A program made the translations under genes and the position numbers. The notes beneath the pieces are model-generated. The model did not search any database and was not told the DNA's origin. It worked only from the letters and a program-made list of their open reading frames with translations. DNA of 47,697 bases, from NCBI GenBank assembly GCA_020027965.1, contig JAHRHE010000021.1:1-47697 (forward strand), read 5' to 3'. Within the stretch, counting starts at the first letter, position 1; every line of letters starts with the position of its first letter. Source of the stretch: Nitrospirota bacterium (GTDB lineage Bacteria > Nitrospirota > Nitrospiria > Nitrospirales > Nitrospiraceae). Of this stretch, positions 17,996 to 24,755 are shown in pieces.

Positions 17996-19002
17996 CGGCT
18001 CTTCACCTGGCGCCTCTCGCCCCCTCGCCTCGGGCCTGACAGCCATTCGACCAGAATGGCTTTCTGCATATGGAGCCGGTTCTCAGCCTGGTCGAGCACG
18101 ACGCTCTGCGGACCGTCCAGCACGCCGGCGCTGATCTCCTGCCCGCGATGAGCCGGGAGGCAATGCATCACGATCGCGTCCGGCCGGGCATTCTTCAGAA
18201 GCCGCTCGTTGAGTTGGTACGGCGCCAGGGCCTTCAGCCGGCGCGACTGCTCCCGTTCCCGCCCCATGCTGACCCAGACATCGGTGTACACCACATGGGC
18301 CTCTTTGACCGCGACGTGAGGATCATCGCTGATCGTGATGGACGCGCCCGTCGCTTCAGCCTCCACTCGCGCGAGGTCCACGAGACGCTGGTCGGGTTCG
18401 TACCCGCTCGGGCAGGCGAGGCTGATGACCATCCCCATCTTGGCGGTGCCTTCGATCAGCGAGTTCGCCACATTGTTGCCGTCGCCCACGTACGCAATCT
18501 TCAATCCCTTGAGGGGCCCCTTCTTTTCCCGGATCGTCAGCAGATCCGACAGCGCTTGGCAGGGATGGCACAGGTCCGTCAGCCCGTTAATGACCGGAAT
18601 GCTGGCTTGGCGCGCCCATTCTTCGACGACGGCGTGGTCGTAGGTTCGCACCACCAGCCCGTCGAGATAGCGCGAGAGCACGCGGGCGGTGTCGGCGATG
18701 CTCTCTCCCCGGCAGAGTTGGATATCGCTGGCCGAGAGGAAGAGGGACTGCCCTCCGAGCTGATTCATCCCGGCCTCGAACGACACCCGAGTCCGGGTGG
18801 AGGGCTTCTCGAACAGCAGCCCGAGCGTGGTCCCCGCCAGGTAGTCGTGCGGGACACCGCGTTGCCGCTTGCCTTTCAGGTCCCCCGCGATCCGCAGCAG
18901 GCGCGCGATGTGGCTTCTGGGAATCGCGCCGACGGTCAACAGGTCCTTGCCGAAGGCTGCGCTGGAGGACTGTCCGATCAGACGGCCCGGCCGTGTCTTC
19001 AT
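17992..19002 (-). CDS. argF: Ornithine carbamoyltransferase
   Basis: Transfers the carbamoyl group from carbamoyl phosphate to ornithine, giving citrulline. Carbamoyl-phosphate motif STRTR at residues 68-72 within [21 protein letters not shown] and HCLPAHRG complete the set, and the latter supports ornithine rather than aspartate as acceptor. 336 residues with a short N-terminal extension. It follows argD by 34 bases and overlaps argG by 4. Confidence 0.96.
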   Translation of the reverse strand: MKTRPGRLIGQSSSAAFGKDLLTVGAIPRSHIARLLRIAGDLKGKRQRGVPHDYLAGTTLGLLFEKPSTRTRVSFEAGMNQLGGQSLFLSASDIQLCRGESIADTARVLSRYLDGLVVRTYDHAVVEEWARQASIPVINGLTDLCHPCQALSDLLTIREKKGPLKGLKIAYVGDGNNVANSLIEGTAKMGMVISLACPSGYEPDQRLVDLARVEAEATGASITISDDPHVAVKEAHVVYTDVWVSMGREREQSRRLKALAPYQLNERLLKNARPDAIVMHCLPAHRGQEISAGVLDGPQSVVLDQAENRLHMQKAILVEWLSGPRRGGERRQVKSR

Positions 19003-19036
19003 CGGGACTCCCTGTGCTCTTTCTGGTCTTGGCCCG

Positions 19037-20308
19037 CTAGACCCGCTTGTTCAGCACCTGCGACAGGACGTCCAGCAACCGGTCAATGTCGCGCTGGGTG
19101 ACGATCAGGGGCGGAATGAAGCGCAGGACCCGCTCCACCGTGCAGTTGATGAGGATCCCGCGGGCCAGCAGGTCCATCACGACGGGCTGGCCATCAATGG
19201 CGAGCTCCATGCCTTGGAGCAACCCCATTCCGCGCACGTCCTTCACCATAGTCAGACGGTCCATGCAGTCGTGGAGGCCCTTGGCGAGGTAATCCCCCAT
19301 ACGGCGGCAGTGCTCCAGCACGCGACCCTCGAGCAGGACGCGCAAGACGGCCAGGGCCGCGCTGCAGGCCAGGGGATTGCCTCCAAAGGTAGAGGCATGC
19401 GTGCCGGCCGAGAAGGCGGCGGCGACCTCATCGGTCGCGAGACAGGCGCCGATCGGGACTCCCCCGCCGAGCCCCTTCGCCAGCGTCATCACGTCCGGCT
19501 GGACCCCCAACTGCTCATAAGCAAACAGCGTCCCGGTGCGGCCCATGCCGGTCTGAACTTCGTCGAAGATCAGGAGCACATCGCGCTGGCGGCAGAGGTC
19601 GCGGAGCCCGCTGAGATAGGTCCGATCGGCCACATGGACGCCGCCTTCGGCCTGGATCGGCTCCAGCATCACGGCGGCCGTCCTGTTGGTCACTGCCTTC
19701 TCGACCGCCGGAAAGTCATTGAAGGGGACGTACAGGAACCCCGGCAGAAGCGGCGCAAATCCTTTCTGCACCTTCTCCTGTCCCGTGGCGGTGAGGGTCG
19801 CCATGGTCCGGCCGTGGAAGGATCGCAACATCGTGATGATTTCAAAACGGTCCGGGCCGTACTTCTCGTGGGCGTACCGACGAACCAGCTTGATCGCCGC
19901 CTCATTGGCCTCCGCCCCGCTGTTGCAGAAAAACACCTTCTTGGCGAACGAATGATCCACCAGTGTCCGCGCCAGCTTGACCTGCGGCTCGGTGTAGTAC
20001 AGGTTAGAAGCGTGGAGCAGTTGCTGCGCCTGCTTCTGGACGGCCGCGATCAGATCCGGATGCGAGTGCCCGAGCACATTCACGGCGATGCCGGCCACGA
20101 AATCCAGGTACTCCCGGCCCTCCAGGTCGTAGACGCGGCTGCCGCGCCCGCGCGCGATCGAGATCGGCAGACGGGCATACGTGTGCATCAGATACCGTTC
20201 GGCTTCCAGTCGCAACTCTTCCGTAGGCATAGCTAAGGGGCCCTCGCACGCATCCGCAAACCGTAGCACATCGCTGGTCAGCAACGCAACATGAAAGTCC
20301 TCGGCCAT
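19037..20308 (-). CDS. argD: Acetylornithine aminotransferase
   Basis: PLP enzyme of arginine synthesis converting N-acetylglutamate semialdehyde to N-acetylornithine; related enzymes also act on succinyl-diaminopimelate. Marks: GNSGAEANEAAIKL-type loop, FDEVQTGMGRTG, and the PLP lysine in TLAKGLGGGVPIGA. The frame opens at 20308, but homologues usually start near MPTEELRLEAERYLM, which would be the ATG at 20230; neither has a convincing ribosome site, so the first 26 residues are uncertain. First gene of the leftward biosynthetic run. Confidence 0.95.
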   Translation of the reverse strand: MAEDFHVALLTSDVLRFADACEGPLAMPTEELRLEAERYLMHTYARLPISIARGRGSRVYDLEGREYLDFVAGIAVNVLGHSHPDLIAAVQKQAQQLLHASNLYYTEPQVKLARTLVDHSFAKKVFFCNSGAEANEAAIKLVRRYAHEKYGPDRFEIITMLRSFHGRTMATLTATGQEKVQKGFAPLLPGFLYVPFNDFPAVEKAVTNRTAAVMLEPIQAEGGVHVADRTYLSGLRDLCRQRDVLLIFDEVQTGMGRTGTLFAYEQLGVQPDVMTLAKGLGGGVPIGACLATDEVAAAFSAGTHASTFGGNPLACSAALAVLRVLLEGRVLEHCRRMGDYLAKGLHDCMDRLTMVKDVRGMGLLQGMELAIDGQPVVMDLLARGILINCTVERVLRFIPPLIVTQRDIDRLLDVLSQVLNKRV

Positions 20309-20355
20309 GCGTGCTATCTTATTCTGTCCATTGAGAAATTCCGTCAGCCCGGTGC

Positions 20356-20384
20356 TTGTGCCCCCCTCCCAAGGGTGCTATAAC
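20356..20384 (+). promoter_or_regulatory. Sigma-70-type promoter for the DUF2628 gene
   Basis: TTGTGC (20356-20361), a 17-base spacer, then TATAAC (20379-20384) preceded by TGC (extended -10). The expected transcript start is about 20391, two bases before the ATG at 20393, implying a leaderless or near-leaderless message. This agrees with the absence of any ribosome site. Confidence 0.55.
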
Positions 20385-20392
20385 CTCCCGCG

Positions 20393-21013
20393 ATGAAACC
20401 GTGTAGGACATGCGGGCAAGCCAATCCGGACGAAGCCCATTTCTGTCACCAGTGCGGCTCGCCGTTTTCGGAGCAGGCCCGCGCGCCAGAAAACCAGACG
20501 TCCTCTTCGGACCAGGCGACCGGACATCCATTCACGGAGCCCCAGCTCTGGCGCGCCTTCATCGGCCCGAACGCCGACCGGTATTTAGACCAGTTCAAAA
20601 AGTTCACGACCGATTCGGCCCCCCGATTCGCCCTGACCTGGCACTGGCCGGCGTTTCTGTTCGATCCGTTCCTCTGGTTCCTCTACCGGAAGATGTACCT
20701 CTATGCCCTGGTGTACGCGGTCGGCCCCGTCCTCTCGGCCTACTTGACGGGTGATCTCGCCGTCGGGCTCGTCTGGAGGATCATGGCGGGGGTGAGCGCC
20801 AACTACATCTACTACTGGCATATCAAGGAACACGTGGGGCAAATTCGCGGGGCGCGAGGGCTCGATGCCGTCGGGCAGGAGCGGCTCCTGCGGGATGCCG
20901 GAGGGGTCCAGCCCTACGTGATCTGGCTGGGCGTGGCGCTCCACCTCATCCTCCTGGCGGCATTGATCACGGCGAGCCAGGAGGGTCTGCTGGACCAGGG
21001 ACTCCCACAGTAA
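20393..21013 (+). CDS. Zinc-ribbon plus DUF2628 membrane protein
   Basis: 206 residues. An N-terminal zinc ribbon, Cys4-x2-Cys7 and Cys18-x2-Cys21 (CRTCGQ... CHQCGS), is followed by a Ser-rich linker and a DUF2628-type domain with the typical WPAFLFDPFLWFLYRKMY segment. Three or four hydrophobic stretches follow, including a long one near the C-terminus (VIWLGVALHLILLAALI). Probably an inner-membrane protein with a cytoplasmic zinc finger; role unknown. Divergent from argD with 84 bases between. Confidence 0.85.
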   Translation: MKPCRTCGQANPDEAHFCHQCGSPFSEQARAPENQTSSSDQATGHPFTEPQLWRAFIGPNADRYLDQFKKFTTDSAPRFALTWHWPAFLFDPFLWFLYRKMYLYALVYAVGPVLSAYLTGDLAVGLVWRIMAGVSANYIYYWHIKEHVGQIRGARGLDAVGQERLLRDAGGVQPYVIWLGVALHLILLAALITASQEGLLDQGLPQ

Positions 21014-21041
21014 TGCGAAATTGAAAATTTACCATTGAAAA

Positions 21042-21923
21042 TTACCGGGACGGTCTGGCCATCTGCCATTTGAACCAGGCCTGGAACCACTCGAAGTCGT
21101 GTTGGTAGGCCGCGCTGGTGGGCTCGGCGCTGGCAGCCTGATGCTCGAACCGGGTGTAGGTGCGCGGCCAGTTCTTCTGCCACCAGGATTTGAGCTCATC
21201 CGCCGCGTAGGGTACGCCGGAGACCTGGTGAATCCCGGCCGCCCCAATCACGTCGGCGATGAGCGGCCAGTACCGGTCCTTGCCCAGTCCCAGCGCCTTG
21301 AAGTGCTCGCGGAGCAGGAACACCACCCACAGCTCCGCGCTGTTCTTCTTGTTGTGCTTGAAGGGTTGCGTCTGGCGGAGCGGGATCGGATCGAAGTTCT
21401 TGACGACGGAGGTATAATCGGGCCCGCCGTAGCTGCCCGCGACCTCGGCGATGCCCTCCAGCATGCGGGCCAGCTCGACCTCCACGACCGGCCGGCTCTG
21501 GGCGGGATCGGGCGGCGCCTCGGGGGCCATGGGGTTCGAAGCGGTCAGCAGGTCGATCAGCGGCTTGAGTTCGCGCAAGCGGACCACCGCGCCTTTCAGG
21601 ATTTGCTCCGATTCCAGCCAGTAGTCCTGATCGTTCTTGGACATCCGCTCCCGCCCTGGTGGGGGCAGGACCGGCGGGATCCAATACCGCAACAGGACGA
21701 AGAGCATATAGTTGGCGTCGCCGCCCACCCGGTGCGCCCGCTCCAGCGCGCCCTGCCGGCCCAGCGCGTTCTTGAAGAACTGCTGGCCTCGCTCCTGCAC
21801 TCCGAGGCGGCGGGCCATGCCGACCCACCACTGTTCGAGCGCCTCCCATTCGGGCTTCTCTGGGACTGGCTGAACGGACACTCCGGACTCCTGTGTCACG
21901 CGGACCCCACTCGCTGCGCGCAT
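21042..21923 (-). CDS. Conserved-looking protein of unknown function
   Basis: The frame extends into repeat array B, but I start it at the ATG at 21923, where protein-like sequence begins; upstream translation is repeat-derived Arg/Ser/Pro sequence. A GTG seven codons further in is also possible. The 293-residue product is soluble, Trp- and Arg-rich (EQWWVGMARRLG, LLRYWIPPVLPPPGRERM, WWQKNWPRTYTRFEH), mixed alpha in feel, with no signal peptide or membrane segment. No family recognised. It converges with the DUF2628 gene across a 28-base AT-rich spacer. Confidence 0.65.
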   Translation of the reverse strand: MRAASGVRVTQESGVSVQPVPEKPEWEALEQWWVGMARRLGVQERGQQFFKNALGRQGALERAHRVGGDANYMLFVLLRYWIPPVLPPPGRERMSKNDQDYWLESEQILKGAVVRLRELKPLIDLLTASNPMAPEAPPDPAQSRPVVEVELARMLEGIAEVAGSYGGPDYTSVVKNFDPIPLRQTQPFKHNKKNSAELWVVFLLREHFKALGLGKDRYWPLIADVIGAAGIHQVSGVPYAADELKSWWQKNWPRTYTRFEHQAASAEPTSAAYQHDFEWFQAWFKWQMARPSR

Positions 21924-21988
21924 GGTAGCGCCTGAGTGGGGTGATTGCAAGAAGTGGGGACGGCGCCAGGGGACAGGCCTGACCCGCG

Positions 21989-22689
21989 TGCTCGCGCACC
22001 GCGCACACAAGAAGGAGGGGCGGCCGGTGGCCTGGCTGACCCGCCTGCTCGCGGAGCGCGCACTCAGGATTGTCAGTAGCGGCCCTGCAGGATGGAGTGC
22101 TCGCTCGACGCGCGCAATAGGGGTCAGCCACGCCACCGGGCCTTCAGAGAAGGTGGAGGGGTGCTCGCTCGGGCAAGGGCGCGTCTGGGCGCGCCCGGGG
22201 TGGGTGGGTGAAAATGACGCGTGCAGTTGGAGGCAGTCTTGCCGCCACCCCAGAGTGGGGAAGCGGCGTGCTCGCGGAGCGCGCACTCAAGAAGGAGGGG
22301 CAGGGCGGTCAGGGCGGGCCCCTGCTCGCAGAGCGCGCACACGGGAACATTTGAAAAAAGCGTGGATAGTGTGCTCGCTCGATGCGCGCAATAGGTCCCA
22401 CCCTGACCACCCTGCTCGATGAGAAAACAAGAGACGCGCGCAATTGGGGTCAGCCACGCCACCGGGCTCTGGGGGTAGTGATGAATGTGCTCGCGCACCG
22501 CGCACTCAAGACCTATTGGTTCCGGGCCTTGGAGGATAGAGTGCTCGGTGGACGCGCGCAGTCTCAGGCCACCCACCCACACGCCATCGAGCCTCGAAGA
22601 AGGAGACTTGCTCGCTCGATGTGCGGAATAGGGGTCACGCACGCCACCCGGCTTTGGAGATGGTGGTGAAGGTGCTCGCGCAGCGCGCA
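21989..22689 (+). repeat. GC-rich repeat array B, ten degenerate cores about 50-65 bases apart
   Basis: Core TGCTCGC-N3-GCGCGCA (type alpha) at 21989, 22046, 22269, 22323, 22488 and 22673. Core TGCTCGC-N5-GCGCGCA (type beta) at 22098, 22372, 22542 and 22609, some with one or two changes. Beta cores tend to be followed by AATAGGGGTCAGCCACGCCACC. Some alpha cores are followed by CTCAAGA, and the one at 22046 is preceded by GGTGGCCTGGCTGACCC, the same tail in reverse. Spacing is mostly 50-65 bases, with some doubled or irregular gaps. The arrangement is BIME-like: palindromic units in both orientations. I do not recognise the family. Confidence 0.8.
22024..22139. repeat. 116-base hairpin inside array B
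   Basis: CCGGTGGCCTGGCTGACCC (22024-22042) pairs with GGGTCAGCCACGCCACCGG (22121-22139) at 18 of 19 positions. The loop contains one alpha core and one beta core, both themselves imperfect palindromes. This is the clearest complete inverted-pair unit of the family. Confidence 0.75.
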
Positions 22690-22698
22690 CATTTCACG

Positions 22699-22760
22699 GC
22701 GTCGCTCGCATCTCGTATCTCGTTTCGGACGAGGGACGCTTCACAAATGACGAGCGACGC
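22699..22760. repeat. REP-like palindrome, copy 2 (upstream of gpmA)
   Basis: Outer stem GCGTCGCTCG (22699-22708) pairs perfectly with CGAGCGACGC (22751-22760). The interior carries TCTCGTATCTCGT, GGACGAGG and ACGCTTCAC, the same words as copies 1 and 3. It sits directly after array B and directly before the gpmA promoter. Confidence 0.7.
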
Positions 22761-22768
22761 AAGGGCTC

Positions 22769-22796
22769 TTGACTTATAGCCGGGTGATCGCGTAAT
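22769..22796 (+). promoter_or_regulatory. Possible promoter of gpmA
   Basis: TTGACT (22769-22774), 16 bases, then CGTAAT (22791-22796). The -35 is good and the -10 moderate. The expected start, about 22803, gives a short leader that includes the ribosome site at 22811-22815. Confidence 0.35.
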
Positions 22797-22824
22797 CCTG
22801 TGGCCCACGCGGAGGCGTCCGCAT

Positions 22825-23445
22825 ATGGAGGTCCGGCGCTTGGCTCAGATGGTCCTGCTTCGGCACGGCGAATCCCAATGGAACCTGGAGAATCGCTTCA
22901 CGGGATGGGTAGATGTACCGCTCTCGCCGAAAGGAGAAGAAGAGGCTCGGGCGGCCGGCAAGAAACTCAGCGGCTTTCGCTTCGATCGCGCCTACACCTC
23001 GGTGCTCACGCGCGCGATCGAGACCCTGCGGATTGTGCTGGAGGTGATCGGTCAGACCGGCATCCCGATTGAAAAGGACCAGGCACTCAACGAGCGCCTC
23101 TACGGCGAGCTGCAAGGATTGAACAAGGCCGAAACGATCAAGAAGTACGGCGAGCAACAGGTCAAGCTCTGGCGGCGCAGTTACGATGTTCGCCCCCCCG
23201 GCGGCGAGAGCTTGAAGGACACCGCCGCCCGGGTGCTGCCATACTACGACCGCCGGATCAGGCCGGAGATCCTGGCAGGGAAAACCCTCATCGTGGCGGC
23301 CCACGGCAACAGTCTGCGGGCCCTGGTGATGCACCTGGATCGGCTCTCAACCGACCAAGTCCTGGAGCTCAACATCCCCACCGGCGCCCCGCTCCTCTAC
23401 GAGTTCGATCAGGCCGGCGAAGTGACCGCCAGGCGGTATTTGTAG
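22825..23445 (+). CDS. gpmA: 2,3-bisphosphoglycerate-dependent phosphoglycerate mutase
   Basis: Interconverts 3- and 2-phosphoglycerate through a phosphohistidine. RHGES is at residues 13-17 with catalytic His14; [35 protein letters not shown] and the second His (about 160) in [11 protein letters not shown] match GpmA. At 206 residues it is the short form lacking the longer C-terminal tail of some GpmA proteins. The start is at the ATG at 22825, supported by GGAGG 9 bases upstream; an internal ATG at 22849 has no site. Preceded by repeat array B and a REP palindrome. Confidence 0.95.
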   Translation: MEVRRLAQMVLLRHGESQWNLENRFTGWVDVPLSPKGEEEARAAGKKLSGFRFDRAYTSVLTRAIETLRIVLEVIGQTGIPIEKDQALNERLYGELQGLNKAETIKKYGEQQVKLWRRSYDVRPPGGESLKDTAARVLPYYDRRIRPEILAGKTLIVAAHGNSLRALVMHLDRLSTDQVLELNIPTGAPLLYEFDQAGEVTARRYL

Positions 23446-23606
23446 GAAGTGTGTGAGGAAACAGCCGGACTTCGTGGTGAAGCCACTTGCATGCCGCCAG
23501 CCATCGATAGTGAGTGCATGGCTTGAGAGGTTGCGCTTTACCAAGCGTGAAGAGCAGAATGAATTGATCGTCATGCTCTACCCCGGACATCCGGGATAGA
23601 CATTAC

Positions 23607-24620
23607 TCACTCGTATGCAAGCACGCCCTGAGTTTCATGCAGAAGACGAAATATTTCTTCCCTTGTCTTTGCGCCGACCATCACATCCTGCACCATACGG
23701 TAAAGGTCCCAACCAGTCATTAGCAGGATGGGGTGTCGAGAGAGAAAATCCACTACCTGAGTAGTGAAGTTCTCCTCGCGCATCCGATCCGCTATGGGTT
23801 TCGCATTATGAGTATTAGCCAGCAGTATCGTCTTCTCTCCATGCTCCTTGATCCTCTCAAACTCCAGCACCTGGGTCAGTTTGCCGCTATCTTTCTTGAT
23901 AGGTCCGTTTATACCTGTCACCTCGATTCCGAATCTTCGGGAACCATCTGCCGTTTGGGCAAGGATATCGGCTGTGAATCCCGGCTTAGTCTTTTCCGCT
24001 TCTAGACCGAGAAATCTTAGAGCCTTCAGTACCGCTGTCACCAGAACTTCTCCGGTTCCATAGAGCAAAGGAAGGTATCCTGTGAGATCAGCAATCTCTG
24101 ACTGCAATGAAGACCGTTGGTTTTCAAGTTCCTTCAGCCTTGGAAATTTGACTGATTCAGTCCAATTCGGAACTTGGTCAGGTTCTATAGTGATCTCGAC
24201 GGGATTAGTGAAGATGGGGAGTTGACCAGTTTGTAAGCCAATCTCGCGCAGTATCCGATCTTGCTGCTGGCGTAGCTCAAAAAGATCTCCGATTCTTTCG
24301 GAGAAGGCCTTGAAGGCACGATGGACAGCTTGCGTGTGATCCATTCGCGCAAATCCAGCATCATCCTGTTGGAGGACCGCCAGGTGCCTCCAAAAGCATC
24401 GGTCATGATAAAATTGACAGTTGCCGCGAAAATGTTGGAGTCCACAAGATTGCAAGAATTCAAGGGGTTGTAGTCCATAACTGTACGACGTGTTCGATGT
24501 GGCGTGGATCACAAAGTTACCGCGCCCATTGCTTTCCTTAAGGTAGGAGAAAACTAGCTGAAAGTTACCCGAACGTCCCTCATTTACCTGTCGATTTTCA
24601 ATCCCAGAATGACCGTCCAT
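23607..24620 (-). CDS. Unknown protein with nuclease-like C-terminal half
   Basis: 337 residues, lower GC than the core genes. The middle is helical and charged (RIGDLFELRQQQDRILREIGLQTG... LKELENQRSSLQSEI, likely coiled coil). The C-terminal half contains VLVTAVLKALRFLGLEAEKTKPGFTADIL then FGIEVTG and TILLANTHNAKPIADR, which resembles PD-(D/E)xK-like restriction-fold proteins, though the final Lys of the motif is not obvious. Position next to a type I restriction operon supports a defence role. The first about 100 residues read less well as protein, and a competing frame exists at 24185-24478, so the N-terminus or even the reading frame there is uncertain. Confidence 0.6.
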   Translation of the reverse strand: MDGHSGIENRQVNEGRSGNFQLVFSYLKESNGRGNFVIHATSNTSYSYGLQPLEFLQSCGLQHFRGNCQFYHDRCFWRHLAVLQQDDAGFARMDHTQAVHRAFKAFSERIGDLFELRQQQDRILREIGLQTGQLPIFTNPVEITIEPDQVPNWTESVKFPRLKELENQRSSLQSEIADLTGYLPLLYGTGEVLVTAVLKALRFLGLEAEKTKPGFTADILAQTADGSRRFGIEVTGINGPIKKDSGKLTQVLEFERIKEHGEKTILLANTHNAKPIADRMREENFTTQVVDFLSRHPILLMTGWDLYRMVQDVMVGAKTREEIFRLLHETQGVLAYE

Positions 24621-24755
24621 ATGCGTAACCCCATCACATCAACGATGAAATGTATCACTGATCCCAGACAAAGTCATGCGAGTCTTATCGGAAAGTGAGG
24701 CTAGTTCAGTCTGACTCCCAATATGTGACTTCGATGTAACCATAGCGAGGTCATA

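Larger units (their letters stand above)
21924..22824. other. 900-base non-coding stretch holding repeat array B, a REP palindrome and the gpmA promoter
   Basis: No gene supported: open frames on both strands lack ribosome sites and translate the repeat units. It contains ten core repeats (21989-22689), a 116-base hairpin (22024-22139), a REP-like palindrome (22699-22760) and a probable promoter for gpmA (22769-22796). Confidence 0.7.

Noticed and set aside
21989-22689. CRISPR-like regular array
   Set aside because: Cores are only 17-19 bases and come in two types, the intervening sequences share conserved tails in both orientations, and no cas genes are near.
21924-22690. Long upstream extension of the unknown gene at 21042 and other frames in array B
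   Set aside because: The added residues derive from the repeat units, and protein-like sequence begins only at about 21923.
23582-23595. CCCGG/CCGGG hairpin between gpmA and the nuclease-like gene as a terminator
   Set aside because: Only a 5-base stem with a tight loop and no T-run.
24185-24478. Alternative minus frame inside the nuclease-like gene
   Set aside because: Reads fairly protein-like but has no continuation, and the longer frame continues smoothly into the recognisable C-terminal half. Kept only as a caution about the N-terminus.
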